Made by a program: the position numbers and the translations under genes. From Pseudomonas sp. CFII64 (GTDB lineage: Bacteria > Pseudomonadota > Gammaproteobacteria > Pseudomonadales > Pseudomonadaceae): DNA of 48,190 bases. This document shows, piece by piece, positions 1-8,149 of the stretch. The DNA lies in NCBI RefSeq assembly GCF_000416235.1, contig NZ_ATLO01000045.1, forward strand, positions 1 to 48,190. Direction: 5' to 3'. Under the pieces are notes generated by a model, which saw nothing but the letters and a program-made list of their open reading frames with translations, was not told the origin of the DNA and did not search any database. Each line of letters begins with the position of its first letter. Position 1 is the stretch's first letter.

Positions 1-511
1 AATGGAAGGACAACCCTTCCTCTTCACACAAACGCCGCAGGAAATGCAGATCAGTCTCGTGGTACTGGGTGCAGTAGTCGCGGGGCGGGCAGCTTTTGCT
101 GCTCAGGCGGAAAGCAAACTCGTCGGCGAGAATGCCGTGGTCCTTGAGCACCAATTTAATGATGTCCGGCACACTCTGGTTCTGGAAAATCCGGTGATTG
201 TGCCGATGCTCCAGGCGCAACAGGTTGGGCACCAGCCGGATGAAATAGTGAGTGAAACGCTTGCCGGAATCACCTTGGGCGATTTCGCCAATCTGCCCGT
301 GCAGCCCGTGGCCCTGAGCGTCAAAAGCGAGAAACACCTGTCGATGCAGCACATCTTCGAGGGCAAGATTGGCCCGTTCGCTGACCAGTTCGATACGCAC
401 GCTGAATGGCCGACTGACCGCCTCTTTGGCGATGAAACTCAGCACGCGAAGCTGATGCTCAACCCCCGCGATATCCAGTGTGAACGTGGCTTGATTGGCG
501 GGGTTGAGCAT
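1..511 (-). CDS. vgrG: VgrG (TssI) type VI secretion spike protein, N-terminal part
   Basis: The reading frame starts with ATG at 511 and stays open to the left edge, giving 170 residues of an incomplete protein. It begins MLNPANQATFTLDIAG and contains VSERANLALEDVLHR, GQIGEIAQGDSGKRF, RIFQNQSVPDIIK and QYHETDLHFLRRLCEEEGL, the typical gp27-like N-terminal half of VgrG. VgrG trimers form the tip of the T6SS tail tube and carry effectors. A good ribosome site (AAGGA, 7 bases before the ATG) supports the start. The effector-determining C-terminus and downstream effector or immunity genes lie outside the window. No other T6SS gene is visible here, so this looks like an isolated vgrG island rather than the main T6SS cluster. 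The family call is firm; the class of VgrG cannot be told. Confidence 0.9.
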   Translation of the reverse strand, partial: MLNPANQATFTLDIAGVEHQLRVLSFIAKEAVSRPFSVRIELVSERANLALEDVLHRQVFLAFDAQGHGLHGQIGEIAQGDSGKRFTHYFIRLVPNLLRLEHRHNHRIFQNQSVPDIIKLVLKDHGILADEFAFRLSSKSCPPRDYCTQYHETDLHFLRRLCEEEGLSFH

Positions 512-715
512 GGGCAAGTCCTTGGCCTGGGGAAAGGCAGAACTTTGCGCAAAGATCACTAATGTGTAAGTCGGAATCGGTGGGCTTTAGTTGTGGGATG
601 TTTCCCAAAGAGAGTGCGATTCATCCCGGATTCGGACTCAAGGCCAAACATTCCCCAAACGAAACCCCCGCCGCGTTGCCCAACCTATAACCCCATCGCA
701 ACGGAGACTGCCCCG

Positions 716-865
716 ATGACTCAGGAATCGAAACGCGAAGACCTGGACCACAAACCGGAAAATGCCGGCAGGGTTGGCGAGGACAACAAGCAGCTCAATC
801 AGCAGGGTGAGCAGCCGCGCCCCGGTACGCCGGCGGATCCGAAGCAGCGTCCTGAGGACGCTTGA
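716..865 (+). CDS. Small hydrophilic hypothetical protein (49 aa)
   Basis: A 49-residue protein, very polar and charged (MTQESKREDLDHKPENAG at the start, RPGTPADPKQRPEDA at the end), with no hydrophobic segment and no cysteine; it is probably disordered. The ATG at 716 was chosen over an upstream start at 593 because ACGGAG lies 9 bases before it and the upstream extension looks like untranslated sequence. It converges with the LysR gene, the two stops being about 10 bp apart. Similar short Asp/Glu/Pro-rich proteins are common in Pseudomonas annotations, but I cannot name a function. Confidence 0.6.
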   Translation: MTQESKREDLDHKPENAGRVGEDNKQLNQQGEQPRPGTPADPKQRPEDA

Positions 866-875
866 ATCCTTCGGA

Positions 876-1814
876 TCAAAGCAGGCCTTGCTCGGCGCAG
901 ACCTTGACGATCTGTTCGCGAAACCAGGCGTTGGCTTCGTCTTGCGAGGCCTGTTCACTCCAGACCATGTCCAGGGTAAAGCCGGGCAGGTCTGCGGGCA
1001 TCTCGCACACTGCAACCCAGGGCTCGTTGCCCAGCAGGGTCTGGATGCGCCGGGGCATGGTCAACACAAAATCGGTGTCTACCACCATTTGCAGGGCTGC
1101 GGTGTAGCTGTTGGCGCGAGCCATGATCTGGCGCTGCAGATCCTGACGTTGCAGCCAGGCGTCCACCAGATTGGTGTCGGAAGTCCAGGTCACGGGGTAA
1201 ACATGAGGGCGCGCCGCAAATGCTTTGGCATCGATGGCGGGCGTCGGCGGGGCAAACTCGCGGTCCATGACGCAAACCAGGTCATCTTCAAGTAAGACCT
1301 GGGACATCAGCCCTGCAGGAATGCGCTCGAAATCAGGACTGAAACAAAGCGCCAGATCAATTACGTTGTCCCGCAGACCGCCGACCGGCAGTTCTTTTTC
1401 AAGGGTGCGGACTTCGACGGTGACCGCGTAGCCGGAGGCAATGAAGCTGCGCATCAGATGGGGCAATACCAGCAACTGGAAATATTCAGGCGCACAAACG
1501 GTGAACATGGTTTGCCGGTTGGCGGGATCGAACAGTTCCAGGCCCGATTGGCACAGTTCGAAACGCTGCAGGATCAGCAGCACATGGCCGTGCATGGCGC
1601 TGGCCTTGCGAGTCGGGCGCATGCCATTGCGGGTGCAGATGAACAGTTCGTCGTCGAAGTGAGCACGGAGCTTTTTCAGGCTGTTGCTGACAGCAGCCTG
1701 GCTGACATCCAGCGCATCAGCTACCAGCGTGAGATTACGTTGCTCGTACATCGAAACAAAAACCGTCAGGTCCTGAATATCCACCTTTTTCGGCACATTA
1801 TTATTGTTGTGCAT
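876..1814 (-). CDS. LysR-family transcriptional regulator
   Basis: A 312-residue protein of normal LTTR length. The N-terminal winged helix-turn-helix covers about residues 13-75 (NLTLVADALDVSQAAVSNSL is the HTH core), followed by a periplasmic-binding-protein-like effector domain (about 95-305). The sequence of the effector domain (CAPEYFQLLVLPHLM, LRDNVIDLALCF) resembles the NodD/LeuO-like branch. The N-terminus MHNNNNVPKK comes from an AAT/AAC-rich stretch. Start supported by GGAAG before the ATG. It lies downstream of, and on the same strand as, the metallo-beta-lactamase-fold gene (84 bp gap) with no divergent partner, so its target cannot be inferred from position. Confidence 0.85.
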   Translation of the reverse strand: MHNNNNVPKKVDIQDLTVFVSMYEQRNLTLVADALDVSQAAVSNSLKKLRAHFDDELFICTRNGMRPTRKASAMHGHVLLILQRFELCQSGLELFDPANRQTMFTVCAPEYFQLLVLPHLMRSFIASGYAVTVEVRTLEKELPVGGLRDNVIDLALCFSPDFERIPAGLMSQVLLEDDLVCVMDREFAPPTPAIDAKAFAARPHVYPVTWTSDTNLVDAWLQRQDLQRQIMARANSYTAALQMVVDTDFVLTMPRRIQTLLGNEPWVAVCEMPADLPGFTLDMVWSEQASQDEANAWFREQIVKVCAEQGLL

Positions 1815-1898
1815 GGGCTACTTCCAGACGCCGCGACCGGGAAATCAGGTCAGCCCGAAGACAATAACATCAAAATGCAATCACGCTCCATAAGACCT

Positions 1899-2981
1899 TC
1901 AGGCGTGACGACGCTCACAGCGAAAGCTGGCAACCCGGGTCGCCGCAACCTCTTTGACCCCTTCTACGCCGAGCCACCACGCGTGCCCGCGGCTTGGGTA
2001 ATCCATGTAGAACGGCTGCCCCATCTGCGGCGTGGTGATGGAGACATTTTTCTCCCACGCCAGGGCAAGAATTCGGTCGAACGGTTCATGCCAGGCGTGC
2101 ATCGCCAGGTCGAACGTGCCGTTGTGGATCGGCAACAGCCATTTGCCCCGCAGGTCGATATGCGCCTGGAGCGTTTCTTCCGGCTGCATGTGCACGTTGG
2201 GCCAATCGACGTTGTAGGCGCCGGTTTCCATCAGGGTCAGGTCGAACGGGCCGTATTGTTCGCCGATGGTCTTGAAGCCATCGAAGTAGCCGGTATCACC
2301 GCTGAAAAAGATTCGTTGGCGCTCGTCATGCATGACCCACGAGGCCCACATCGTGCGATTGCCGTCACGCAACGAACGCCCGGAGAAATGCTGCGCCGGG
2401 GTCGCGACGAAGTGCATGCCATGCACTTCTGTGGACTGCCACCAATCCAGTTGCCGCACCTTCTCGGCAGGCACGCCCCACTCGATCAAGGTATCGCCCA
2501 CGCCGAGCGGCGTGAGGAAATGCTCGGTCTTGGCCATCAATGCCTTGATGGTCATGTGGTCAAGGTGGTCGTAATGATTGTGGGAAAGAATGACAGCCTT
2601 CAGCGGCGGCAATTCTTCAAGGCTGATGGGTGGCTGATGAAAACGTTTCGGCCCGGCCCATTGCACCGGCGAAGCACGTTCAGCGAAAACCGGGTCGGTC
2701 AGCCAGAACACCCCGTGCAATTTGAGCAGCACCGTGGAGTGGCCGAGACGAAACACACTGTTGTCCGGCGCAGCGAGCAACTGCTGGCGCGACAACGGCT
2801 GGACCGGAATTTCGCCGGTCGGCCGGGTGAATTTGGGCTTGTTGAACACTGCATCCCAGAACACCCCCAGCGTCCGGAAAAACCCCAGGCGGGTCATGGA
2901 CGCCTTGTTGCGATAGCGGCCTTCATGTTTCTGCAAAGTGGGCAAGGCTTGGGCGGGCAAGGTCGGGTTGGTTTTGGCCAT
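1899..2981 (-). CDS. Metallo-beta-lactamase-fold hydrolase (NAPE-PLD/UlaG-like)
   Basis: 360 residues. The metal-binding signature SHNHYDHLDH lies at 133-142, with further ligands in TPAQHFSGR (about 213), FFSGDTGYFDG (about 248) and LLPIHNGTFDLA (about 302). The layout matches the family that includes N-acyl-phosphatidylethanolamine phospholipase D and bacterial UlaG-like lactonases. No signal peptide or membrane segment is seen, so it is probably cytosolic or peripheral. The substrate is unknown; phosphodiesters of acyl ethanolamines are the usual guess for this subfamily. It is divergent from a TetR gene and the shared intergenic region holds palindromes, so TetR control is likely (inference). 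Confidence 0.85.
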   Translation of the reverse strand: MAKTNPTLPAQALPTLQKHEGRYRNKASMTRLGFFRTLGVFWDAVFNKPKFTRPTGEIPVQPLSRQQLLAAPDNSVFRLGHSTVLLKLHGVFWLTDPVFAERASPVQWAGPKRFHQPPISLEELPPLKAVILSHNHYDHLDHMTIKALMAKTEHFLTPLGVGDTLIEWGVPAEKVRQLDWWQSTEVHGMHFVATPAQHFSGRSLRDGNRTMWASWVMHDERQRIFFSGDTGYFDGFKTIGEQYGPFDLTLMETGAYNVDWPNVHMQPEETLQAHIDLRGKWLLPIHNGTFDLAMHAWHEPFDRILALAWEKNVSITTPQMGQPFYMDYPSRGHAWWLGVEGVKEVAATRVASFRCERRHA

Positions 2982-3028
2982 GATTTGCTGACTCCTGGAG
3001 AGGTCGTCAAGACTGTCGAGCCATTAAA

Positions 3029-3082
3029 CACTGGCGACAGTGACAATGATGTGTAACAGTGTTTTACACTACACGGTGTAGT
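3029..3082. promoter_or_regulatory. Palindromes in the MBL-tetR divergent promoter region
   Basis: Three overlapping or adjacent inverted repeats: CACTG-GCGA-CAGTG at 3029-3042, GTGTAA-N7-TTACAC at 3051-3069, and the perfect 15-bp ACTACAC-G-GTGTAGT at 3068-3082. Such sites are typical TetR operators. They lie 48-132 bp from the two divergent start codons. Assigning them to this TetR is inference. Confidence 0.55.
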
Positions 3083-3160
3083 TTTAAGCTTGCATGAATC
3101 AAGATGACAAGTAAACTGCCGAGTGTAATTTTCTCTAAACGCCTGTTTGAAGCGAGACCT

Positions 3161-3796
3161 ATGACAGCTCCCCTGCGCCTCACCGACCGAAAACGCGAAG
3201 CCATTGTCCTGGCGGCCATCGCTGAATTTCGTGAGCACGGTTTCGAAGTGACCAGCATGGACCGCATTGCGGCACGGGCAGAGGCGTCAAAACGCACGGT
3301 GTACAACCACTTCCCGAGCAAGGAAGAGTTATTCGCGGAAATCCTGCAGCGGCTCTGGCACCGGATTGGCGAGCTGCCTGACTCGGCGTATCGGCCGGGT
3401 GTCGAGCTGCGTCAACAGTTGCGCGCCATGTTGCAGAGCAAGATGCGTACCCTCAGTGACAGCAATTGTCTGGATCTGGCCCGGGTAGCCTTGGGCGCAA
3501 CCATTCATTCGCCGGAACGCGCCCAGGTATGGCTGGCGCGCCTGGACGAACGCGAAGAAACCTTCAGCGCCTGGATTCGTGCCGCTCAGGCCGATGGTCG
3601 AATCAAAGCCGCCGATCCGGCTTTTGCCGCCAACCAGATGCATGCCCTGCTCAAGGCCTTCGCGTTTTGGCCTCAGGTCACGTTCAACGAACCGGTGTTG
3701 AGCGCAGCCAAGCAAAAAGACGTGATCGAATCGGCGCTGGATCTGTTTCTCGGCTGGTATGAAATACCGGCCAAATCCGGGGTCGAACCGACTTAA
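3161..3796 (+). CDS. TetR/AcrR-family transcriptional repressor
   Basis: 211 residues when started at the ATG at 3161 (MTAPLRLTDRKREAIV), the usual place for TetR proteins, 5-10 residues before the first helix; an upstream ATG at 3104 would add 19 residues unlike the family. The HTH is TSMDRIAARAEASKRTVYNH followed by FPSKEELF, a textbook TetR_N domain. The C-terminal half is a ligand-binding helical domain ending in a region similar to the AefR/TetR_C group. It is transcribed away from the MBL-fold hydrolase and probably represses it and itself through the palindromes between them. Its stop overlaps the stop of the convergent inhA-like gene. Confidence 0.88.
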   Translation: MTAPLRLTDRKREAIVLAAIAEFREHGFEVTSMDRIAARAEASKRTVYNHFPSKEELFAEILQRLWHRIGELPDSAYRPGVELRQQLRAMLQSKMRTLSDSNCLDLARVALGATIHSPERAQVWLARLDEREETFSAWIRAAQADGRIKAADPAFAANQMHALLKAFAFWPQVTFNEPVLSAAKQKDVIESALDLFLGWYEIPAKSGVEPT

Positions 3797-4473
3797 ACCT
3801 CGCCTTCGGCGACCCGTTTGACGACGGCGCGACGCTGGGCCATCGCGTGCTGGCCGCGCTCAACCGCCCTGGCAAGCACTTGGGCTGGCGCGGTATCGGG
3901 ATGACCTGCGGTGAATGGCGGCGCGGGGGCATATTCCAGTTGCAGCTGGACTGTCTGAGCATGCAGCTCATCGAACAGCTCGCTGGCCAGAGTCAGAGCA
4001 AAATCGATACCGGCCGTCACGCCGCCTCCGGTCATCAGGTTGCCGTCGCGCACCACTCGCTCATGCACGGCAATCGCCCCAAACTTCTCCAGCAAGTCAT
4101 GGGACGCCCAATGCGTCGTCGCGCGTTTGCCTTGCAACAATCCCGCAGCCCCCAGCACCAGCGCGCCGGTACACACCGAAGTCAGGTATTTCACGGTTGT
4201 GGCCTGATGCTTGATGAACGCCAACGTCTCGGCATCTTCCAGTAACACATCGATGCCCTTGCCACCGGGAATACACAGCACATCCAGCGCGGGACAATTG
4301 ACAAAGGTCTGCGTCGGCTTAAGCGAAAGTCCGGTGCTGGAAAGCAGCGGGTCGAGATCCTTCCATAACAGATGCACGGTCACGCCGGGCAAGCTCGCGA
4401 ACACTTCGTAAGGCCCGGTCAGGTCCAGCTGCTGCACGTTCGGGAAAACCAGTAAACCGACATGGAGGGTCAT
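3793..4473 (-). CDS. inhA: DJ-1/PfpI protein, isonitrile hydratase-like
   Basis: 226 residues, one DJ-1/PfpI domain. The nucleophile elbow is TSVCTGALVLG with Cys101, and Asp17 lies in QQLDLTGPYEV; both positions match those reported for Pseudomonas putida isonitrile hydratase (InhA, 228 residues), which hydrates isonitriles to N-substituted formamides. Other shared stretches: GNLMTGGGVTAGIDFALTLA and QLQLEYAPAPPF. The enzyme should be a cytosolic dimer. It is divergent from the GlxA-type regulator, which also carries a DJ-1 domain and may control it. The fold is certain; isonitrile as the natural substrate is inferred from overall similarity and not proven. Confidence 0.8.
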   Translation of the reverse strand: MTLHVGLLVFPNVQQLDLTGPYEVFASLPGVTVHLLWKDLDPLLSSTGLSLKPTQTFVNCPALDVLCIPGGKGIDVLLEDAETLAFIKHQATTVKYLTSVCTGALVLGAAGLLQGKRATTHWASHDLLEKFGAIAVHERVVRDGNLMTGGGVTAGIDFALTLASELFDELHAQTVQLQLEYAPAPPFTAGHPDTAPAQVLARAVERGQHAMAQRRAVVKRVAEGEV

Positions 4474-4589
4474 GGGTGGCTCCGTTGAAAATTGATATCA
4501 AAAGTGGACGCATCCACGGTAGACCATTAGGATCTGGCGGACACGCCATACAACCCACCAATCCCGCCAAAATCCTCTCAGGTGTTCGC

Positions 4590-5570
4590 ATGATCGCTTC
4601 GCCCAGAGCCGTTCACATCCTGGCGTTCCCGAACGTGCAATTGCTGGACGTTTGCGGCCCCTTGCAGGTCTTCGCCTCGGCCAATATTCAGGCGGCTCAG
4701 CACGGCATGTCGCCCGCGTATTTACTGAAAGTGATTGCCGTGGCTCAGCATGGCGTCGAGTCTTCCGCAGGTCTGGGCCTGCAAACCTGGCCATTGCCGG
4801 ATGTCGACGAGCCCACCCATACCTTGATCGTCGCTGGTGGTCGTGGCGTACATGTGGCCGCAGACGATCCGCAGTTGGTGCAATGGCTGCGAGTTCGTGC
4901 GCAAAGCGCTCAGCGCGTCGCGTCGGTGTGCACCGGCGCTTTCCTGTTGGCGGCAACCGGGCTGCTGGAGGGTCGTGCGGTGGTCACTCACTGGAACAGT
5001 TGCGCAGAGCTGGCGCGTCGTTATCCGGCCCTGCGGGTCGATCCTGATCCGATTTTCATCAATGACCAGCACTTCTGGACATCTGCCGGGGTAACGGCCG
5101 GGATTGACCTGGCCTTGGCGCTGGTGGAGGCGGATCTGGGTCATGCCATGGCGCTGGCGGTCGCTCGGGACCTGGTGGTGTTTCTCAAGCGTCCGGGCGG
5201 CCAGTCGCAATTCAGCAATGCGCTGTCCTTGCAGACCAGCGGCGCCGATACACGGTTCGCCAGCCTGCACGCCTGGGTCAACGAGCACCTGGCCGACGAC
5301 CTTTCAGTTTCGACGCTGGCGGCACAGGCGGGCATGAGTGAGCGCAGCTTCGTGCGCCACTATCGCGCCCAGACTGGCAGTACGCCTGCCAAGGCCATCG
5401 AACAGCTGCGTGTCGAAGCGGCGCGCCGTCTGTTGGCGGACAGCACAATGCCGATTAAACGTATCGCCGCGCGCTGCGGTTTCGGCACTGAAGAAACCCT
5501 GCGCCGCAGTCTGCTGCGCGCGCTGGCGGTAACGCCGCAGGCTTATCGCGAGCGGTTTAGCAGGGTTTGA
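4590..5570 (+). CDS. GlxA-family AraC regulator (DJ-1 domain plus AraC HTH)
   Basis: 326 residues from the ATG at 4590 (MIASPRAVHILAFPNVQLLD); the longer frame from 4476 would overlap the likely promoter of the divergent inhA-like gene. Residues 5-190 form a DJ-1/PfpI-like domain that keeps a cysteine in the elbow (SVCTGAFLL, Cys114) and the GVTAGIDLALALVE stretch. Residues about 225-326 carry the two AraC helix-turn-helices (LAAQAGMSERSFVRHY; IKRIAARCGFGTEETLRRS). The family acts as activators whose DJ-1 domain senses a small ligand. The position next to another DJ-1 protein suggests it regulates that gene. Whether Cys114 is catalytic is not known. Confidence 0.87.
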   Translation: MIASPRAVHILAFPNVQLLDVCGPLQVFASANIQAAQHGMSPAYLLKVIAVAQHGVESSAGLGLQTWPLPDVDEPTHTLIVAGGRGVHVAADDPQLVQWLRVRAQSAQRVASVCTGAFLLAATGLLEGRAVVTHWNSCAELARRYPALRVDPDPIFINDQHFWTSAGVTAGIDLALALVEADLGHAMALAVARDLVVFLKRPGGQSQFSNALSLQTSGADTRFASLHAWVNEHLADDLSVSTLAAQAGMSERSFVRHYRAQTGSTPAKAIEQLRVEAARRLLADSTMPIKRIAARCGFGTEETLRRSLLRALAVTPQAYRERFSRV

Positions 5571-5598
5571 AGCAGATGCACTTAGGCATCAACGCCTC

Positions 5599-5680
5599 GC
5601 TGCAGGAGCCGACTTGCTGGCGAGGCCTGGTTGCAGAAGCTTCGCGAGCAAGCTCGCTCCCACACAAGCTCGCTCCTACA
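5599..5680. repeat. REP-like sequence
   Basis: Contains the hairpin GCGAGC-AA-GCTCGC (5644-5657) and two direct copies of AAGCTCGCTCC (5650-5660 and 5666-5676) 16 bp apart, a common Pseudomonas REP type. It follows the AraC gene and may help to end its transcript. Confidence 0.65.
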
Positions 5681-5698
5681 AAAAAATAACGCGCAAAA

Positions 5699-5777
5699 GA
5701 AAATAACTTTCATACATTGATATTTATTTCAGTTTTCGTGTAAGTTTATTTCACAACGAAAACAGAGATAACAATAA
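5699..5777. promoter_or_regulatory. AT-rich regulatory region upstream of the gntP-like operon
   Basis: In a GC-rich genome this stretch is strongly AT-rich. It holds a direct repeat TTTATTTCA at 5723-5731 and 5745-5753, exactly 22 bp apart, and an inverted repeat TTTTCGT (5733-5739) / ACGAAAA (5756-5762). The spacing of about two helix turns fits binding of a dimeric or tetrameric regulator such as the RpiR protein encoded in this operon. AACAATAA at 5770-5777 matches the AAnAAnAA Crc/Hfq motif. From 5778 to the permease start nothing else stands out apart from an AAGGA ribosome site near 5924. Confidence 0.5.
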
Positions 5778-5935
5778 TGATTACCTGTGATCGCGCCACC
5801 TGCTGCACCTTTGCTCCATCCTGCGAGCCTTTAGCGATACCTCTGCCGAGATTTTCTGGAACGCCGCTGCCGTGATGGGTTAACGCCCACCGAGTTGCGC
5901 TTTTCATACCTCCCTCTTGAGCAAGGAACCGCTGT

Positions 5936-7285
5936 ATGCCGCCCTCCTCCGGTCTGTCGCTGCTGATTTACGCCGCTGTCGCGATCATCGCCCTGATCGT
6001 GTTGATCGCGCGCTATCGTCTTAACCCGTTCATTGTCATCACGCTCATTTCCATTGGCCTGGCGCTGGTCGCCGGCATGCCCGCCACTGGCGTGGTCGCA
6101 GCCTATGAAGGCGGCGTCGGCAAAACCCTTGGGCACATCGCCCTGGTGGTGGCATTGGGCACCATGCTTGGCAAGATGATGGCCGAATCAGGCGGTGCCG
6201 AGCAGGTGGCGCGCACGCTGATCGACCGCTTCGGCGAGCGCAATGCCCACTGGGCCATGGTGTGCATCGCATTTCTGGTCGGCCTGCCGCTGTTCTTCGA
6301 AGTCGGCTTCGTGCTGTTGGTGCCGATTGCGTTCACCGTGGCGCGTCGCGTCGGGGTATCGATTCTGATGGTCGGCTTGCCGATGGTGGCTGGCCTGTCG
6401 GTGGTTCACGCATTGGTGCCGCCGCATCCCGCCGCGATGCTGGCGGTGCTGGCGTATCAGGCGTCCGTGGGGCAAACGCTGTTCTACGCCATTCTGGTCG
6501 GCATTCCGACGGCGATTATTGCCGGTCCGCTCTACGCCAAATTCATCGTGCCGCGTATCCAGCTGGCGGACGATAATCCCCTGGCCAAGCAGTTTCTGGA
6601 CCGTGAACCGCGCGCGAAACTGCCCAGCTTCGGCCTGACCATGACCACGATTCTGCTGCCGGTGGTGTTGATGTTGCTGGGCGGTTGGGCCAACCTGATC
6701 AGCACGCCGGGCAGTGGCTTCAACAGCTTCCTGTTGTTCATCGGCAACTCGGTGATCGCCCTGCTGTTGGCGACATTGCTGAGCTTCTGGACGCTGGGTA
6801 TCGCGCAGGGTTTCAGTCGTGACTCGATCCTGAAATTCACCAATGAATGCCTGGCGCCCACCGCGAGCATCACGCTGTTGGTCGGCGCGGGTGGCGGTTT
6901 GAACCGGATTCTGGTCGACAGTGGTGTGACCAACCAGATCGTTGGCCTGGCTCAGGATTTCCATCTGTCGCCGCTGCTCATGGGCTGGTTGTTTGCGGCG
7001 TTGATGCGCATCGCCACCGGTTCGGCAACAGTGGCAATGACCACCGCATCAGGTATTGTCGCCCCCGTTGCGCTGGGGCTGGGCTATCCGCACCCTGAAC
7101 TGTTGGTGTTGGCGACCGGCGCAGGCTCGGTGATTTTTTCCCACGTCAACGACGGCGGTTTCTGGCTTATCAAGGAGTATTTCAATATGACCGTGGCGCA
7201 AACCTTCAAGACTTGGACGGTGCTGGAAACGCTGATTTCCGTAATCGCGTTCGCCTTCACTCTGGTTTTGGCGCAGGTACTCTGA
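5936..7285 (+). CDS. GntP-family permease, likely for (acyl-)D-amino acids
   Basis: 449 residues, about 12 hydrophobic segments, full-length GntP/DsdX family (GNTP superfamily proton symporters in the inner membrane). Family landmarks: GTMLGKMMAESGGAEQVA near 75, LPLFFEVGFVLLVPIAF near 120, LVPPHPAAMLA near 160, RIATGSATVAMTT near 360 and FSHVNDGGFWLIKEYFNMTV near 400. It is a paralogue of the permease at 24951. Because it is followed without a gap by an RpiR regulator and a D-aminoacylase, the cargo is more likely an N-acyl-D-amino acid or a D-amino acid than gluconate (inference). AAGGA precedes the ATG by about 10 bases. Confidence 0.85.
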   Translation: MPPSSGLSLLIYAAVAIIALIVLIARYRLNPFIVITLISIGLALVAGMPATGVVAAYEGGVGKTLGHIALVVALGTMLGKMMAESGGAEQVARTLIDRFGERNAHWAMVCIAFLVGLPLFFEVGFVLLVPIAFTVARRVGVSILMVGLPMVAGLSVVHALVPPHPAAMLAVLAYQASVGQTLFYAILVGIPTAIIAGPLYAKFIVPRIQLADDNPLAKQFLDREPRAKLPSFGLTMTTILLPVVLMLLGGWANLISTPGSGFNSFLLFIGNSVIALLLATLLSFWTLGIAQGFSRDSILKFTNECLAPTASITLLVGAGGGLNRILVDSGVTNQIVGLAQDFHLSPLLMGWLFAALMRIATGSATVAMTTASGIVAPVALGLGYPHPELLVLATGAGSVIFSHVNDGGFWLIKEYFNMTVAQTFKTWTVLETLISVIAFAFTLVLAQVL

Positions 7286-8146
7286 GTGGACATTCTTTAC
7301 CAGATCCGCGCGCGCCAGGACTCGTTCAGTGCTGGCGAAGGACGGATCGCCAAGCTGATTCTCAGCGATGTGGCCTTCGCCGCCAGTGCCAGCCTGGAAG
7401 ATCTGGCAACGCAGGCCGAAGTCAGCAGCGCGACCTTGTCGCGCTTCGCCCGCAGCGTCGGCTGCCGGGATTTGCGCGACCTGCGTCTGCAACTGGCCCA
7501 GGCCACCGGGGTTGGCAGCCGCTTTCTGAACCCGGAACGCGCACCTGAGCAATCGGCCTTCTTCAGTCAGATCGTCAGTGACATTGAATCGACGCTGCGC
7601 CAACACCTGACCGGCTTCGACGAAGCGCGCTTCGCCGCGGCCGTCGGCCTGTTGAGCGGCGCGCGAATGATCCACGCGTTCGGCATGGGCGGTTGTTCCA
7701 GCCTGTGCAGCGAGGAATTGCAAACCCGACTGGTACGCCTGGGCTATCCCATCGCTGCCTGTCGTGATCCGGTAATGATGCGCCTGATCGCCGCCACACT
7801 GGGCGGCGAGCAGAGTCTGATTGCCTGCTCGCTGAGTGGCCGCACCCCGGAATTGCTGGAAGCCGTGAAGCTGGCGCAAAGCTATGGCACGAAAATTCTG
7901 GCGATCACTTTGCCCGATTCACCTTTGGCGCAGTTCGCCGACGTGCTGTTGCCCCTGCAAATCGCCGAAACCAATTTCATCTACAAACCCACGGCAGCGC
8001 GCTACGGCATGCTGCTGACCATCGACGTGCTGGCCACTGAACTGGCCCTGGTCGCGCCTGAAGAAAATCAGGAACGCCTGCGACGCATCAAGCTCGCCCT
8101 CGATGATTACCGCGGCGGCGAAGATGGCTTGCCGCTTGGAGACTGA
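7286..8146 (+). CDS. RpiR/MurR-family regulator with SIS domain
   Basis: 286 residues, starting with GTG directly after the permease stop (no gap), so the two are translationally coupled. Residues 1-80 are the RpiR-type HTH (LEDLATQAEVSSATLSRFAR); residues about 120-260 are a sugar-isomerase (SIS) domain with CSLSGRTPELLEAVKLA and GTKILAIT. Many RpiR proteins bind phosphosugars, but those linked to D-aminoacylase and GntP genes are thought to respond to the operon substrate. Likely autoregulates through the AT-rich repeats upstream of the permease (inference). Confidence 0.9.
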   Translation: MDILYQIRARQDSFSAGEGRIAKLILSDVAFAASASLEDLATQAEVSSATLSRFARSVGCRDLRDLRLQLAQATGVGSRFLNPERAPEQSAFFSQIVSDIESTLRQHLTGFDEARFAAAVGLLSGARMIHAFGMGGCSSLCSEELQTRLVRLGYPIAACRDPVMMRLIAATLGGEQSLIACSLSGRTPELLEAVKLAQSYGTKILAITLPDSPLAQFADVLLPLQIAETNFIYKPTAARYGMLLTIDVLATELALVAPEENQERLRRIKLALDDYRGGEDGLPLGD

Positions 8147-8149
8147 ATC

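Noticed and set aside
1458..3056. Long open frame on the plus strand (532 codons) across the LysR and MBL genes
   Set aside because: It is exactly opposite two well-supported genes and its composition (His, Gln, Arg rich, no domain) is that of an antisense shadow in GC-rich DNA.
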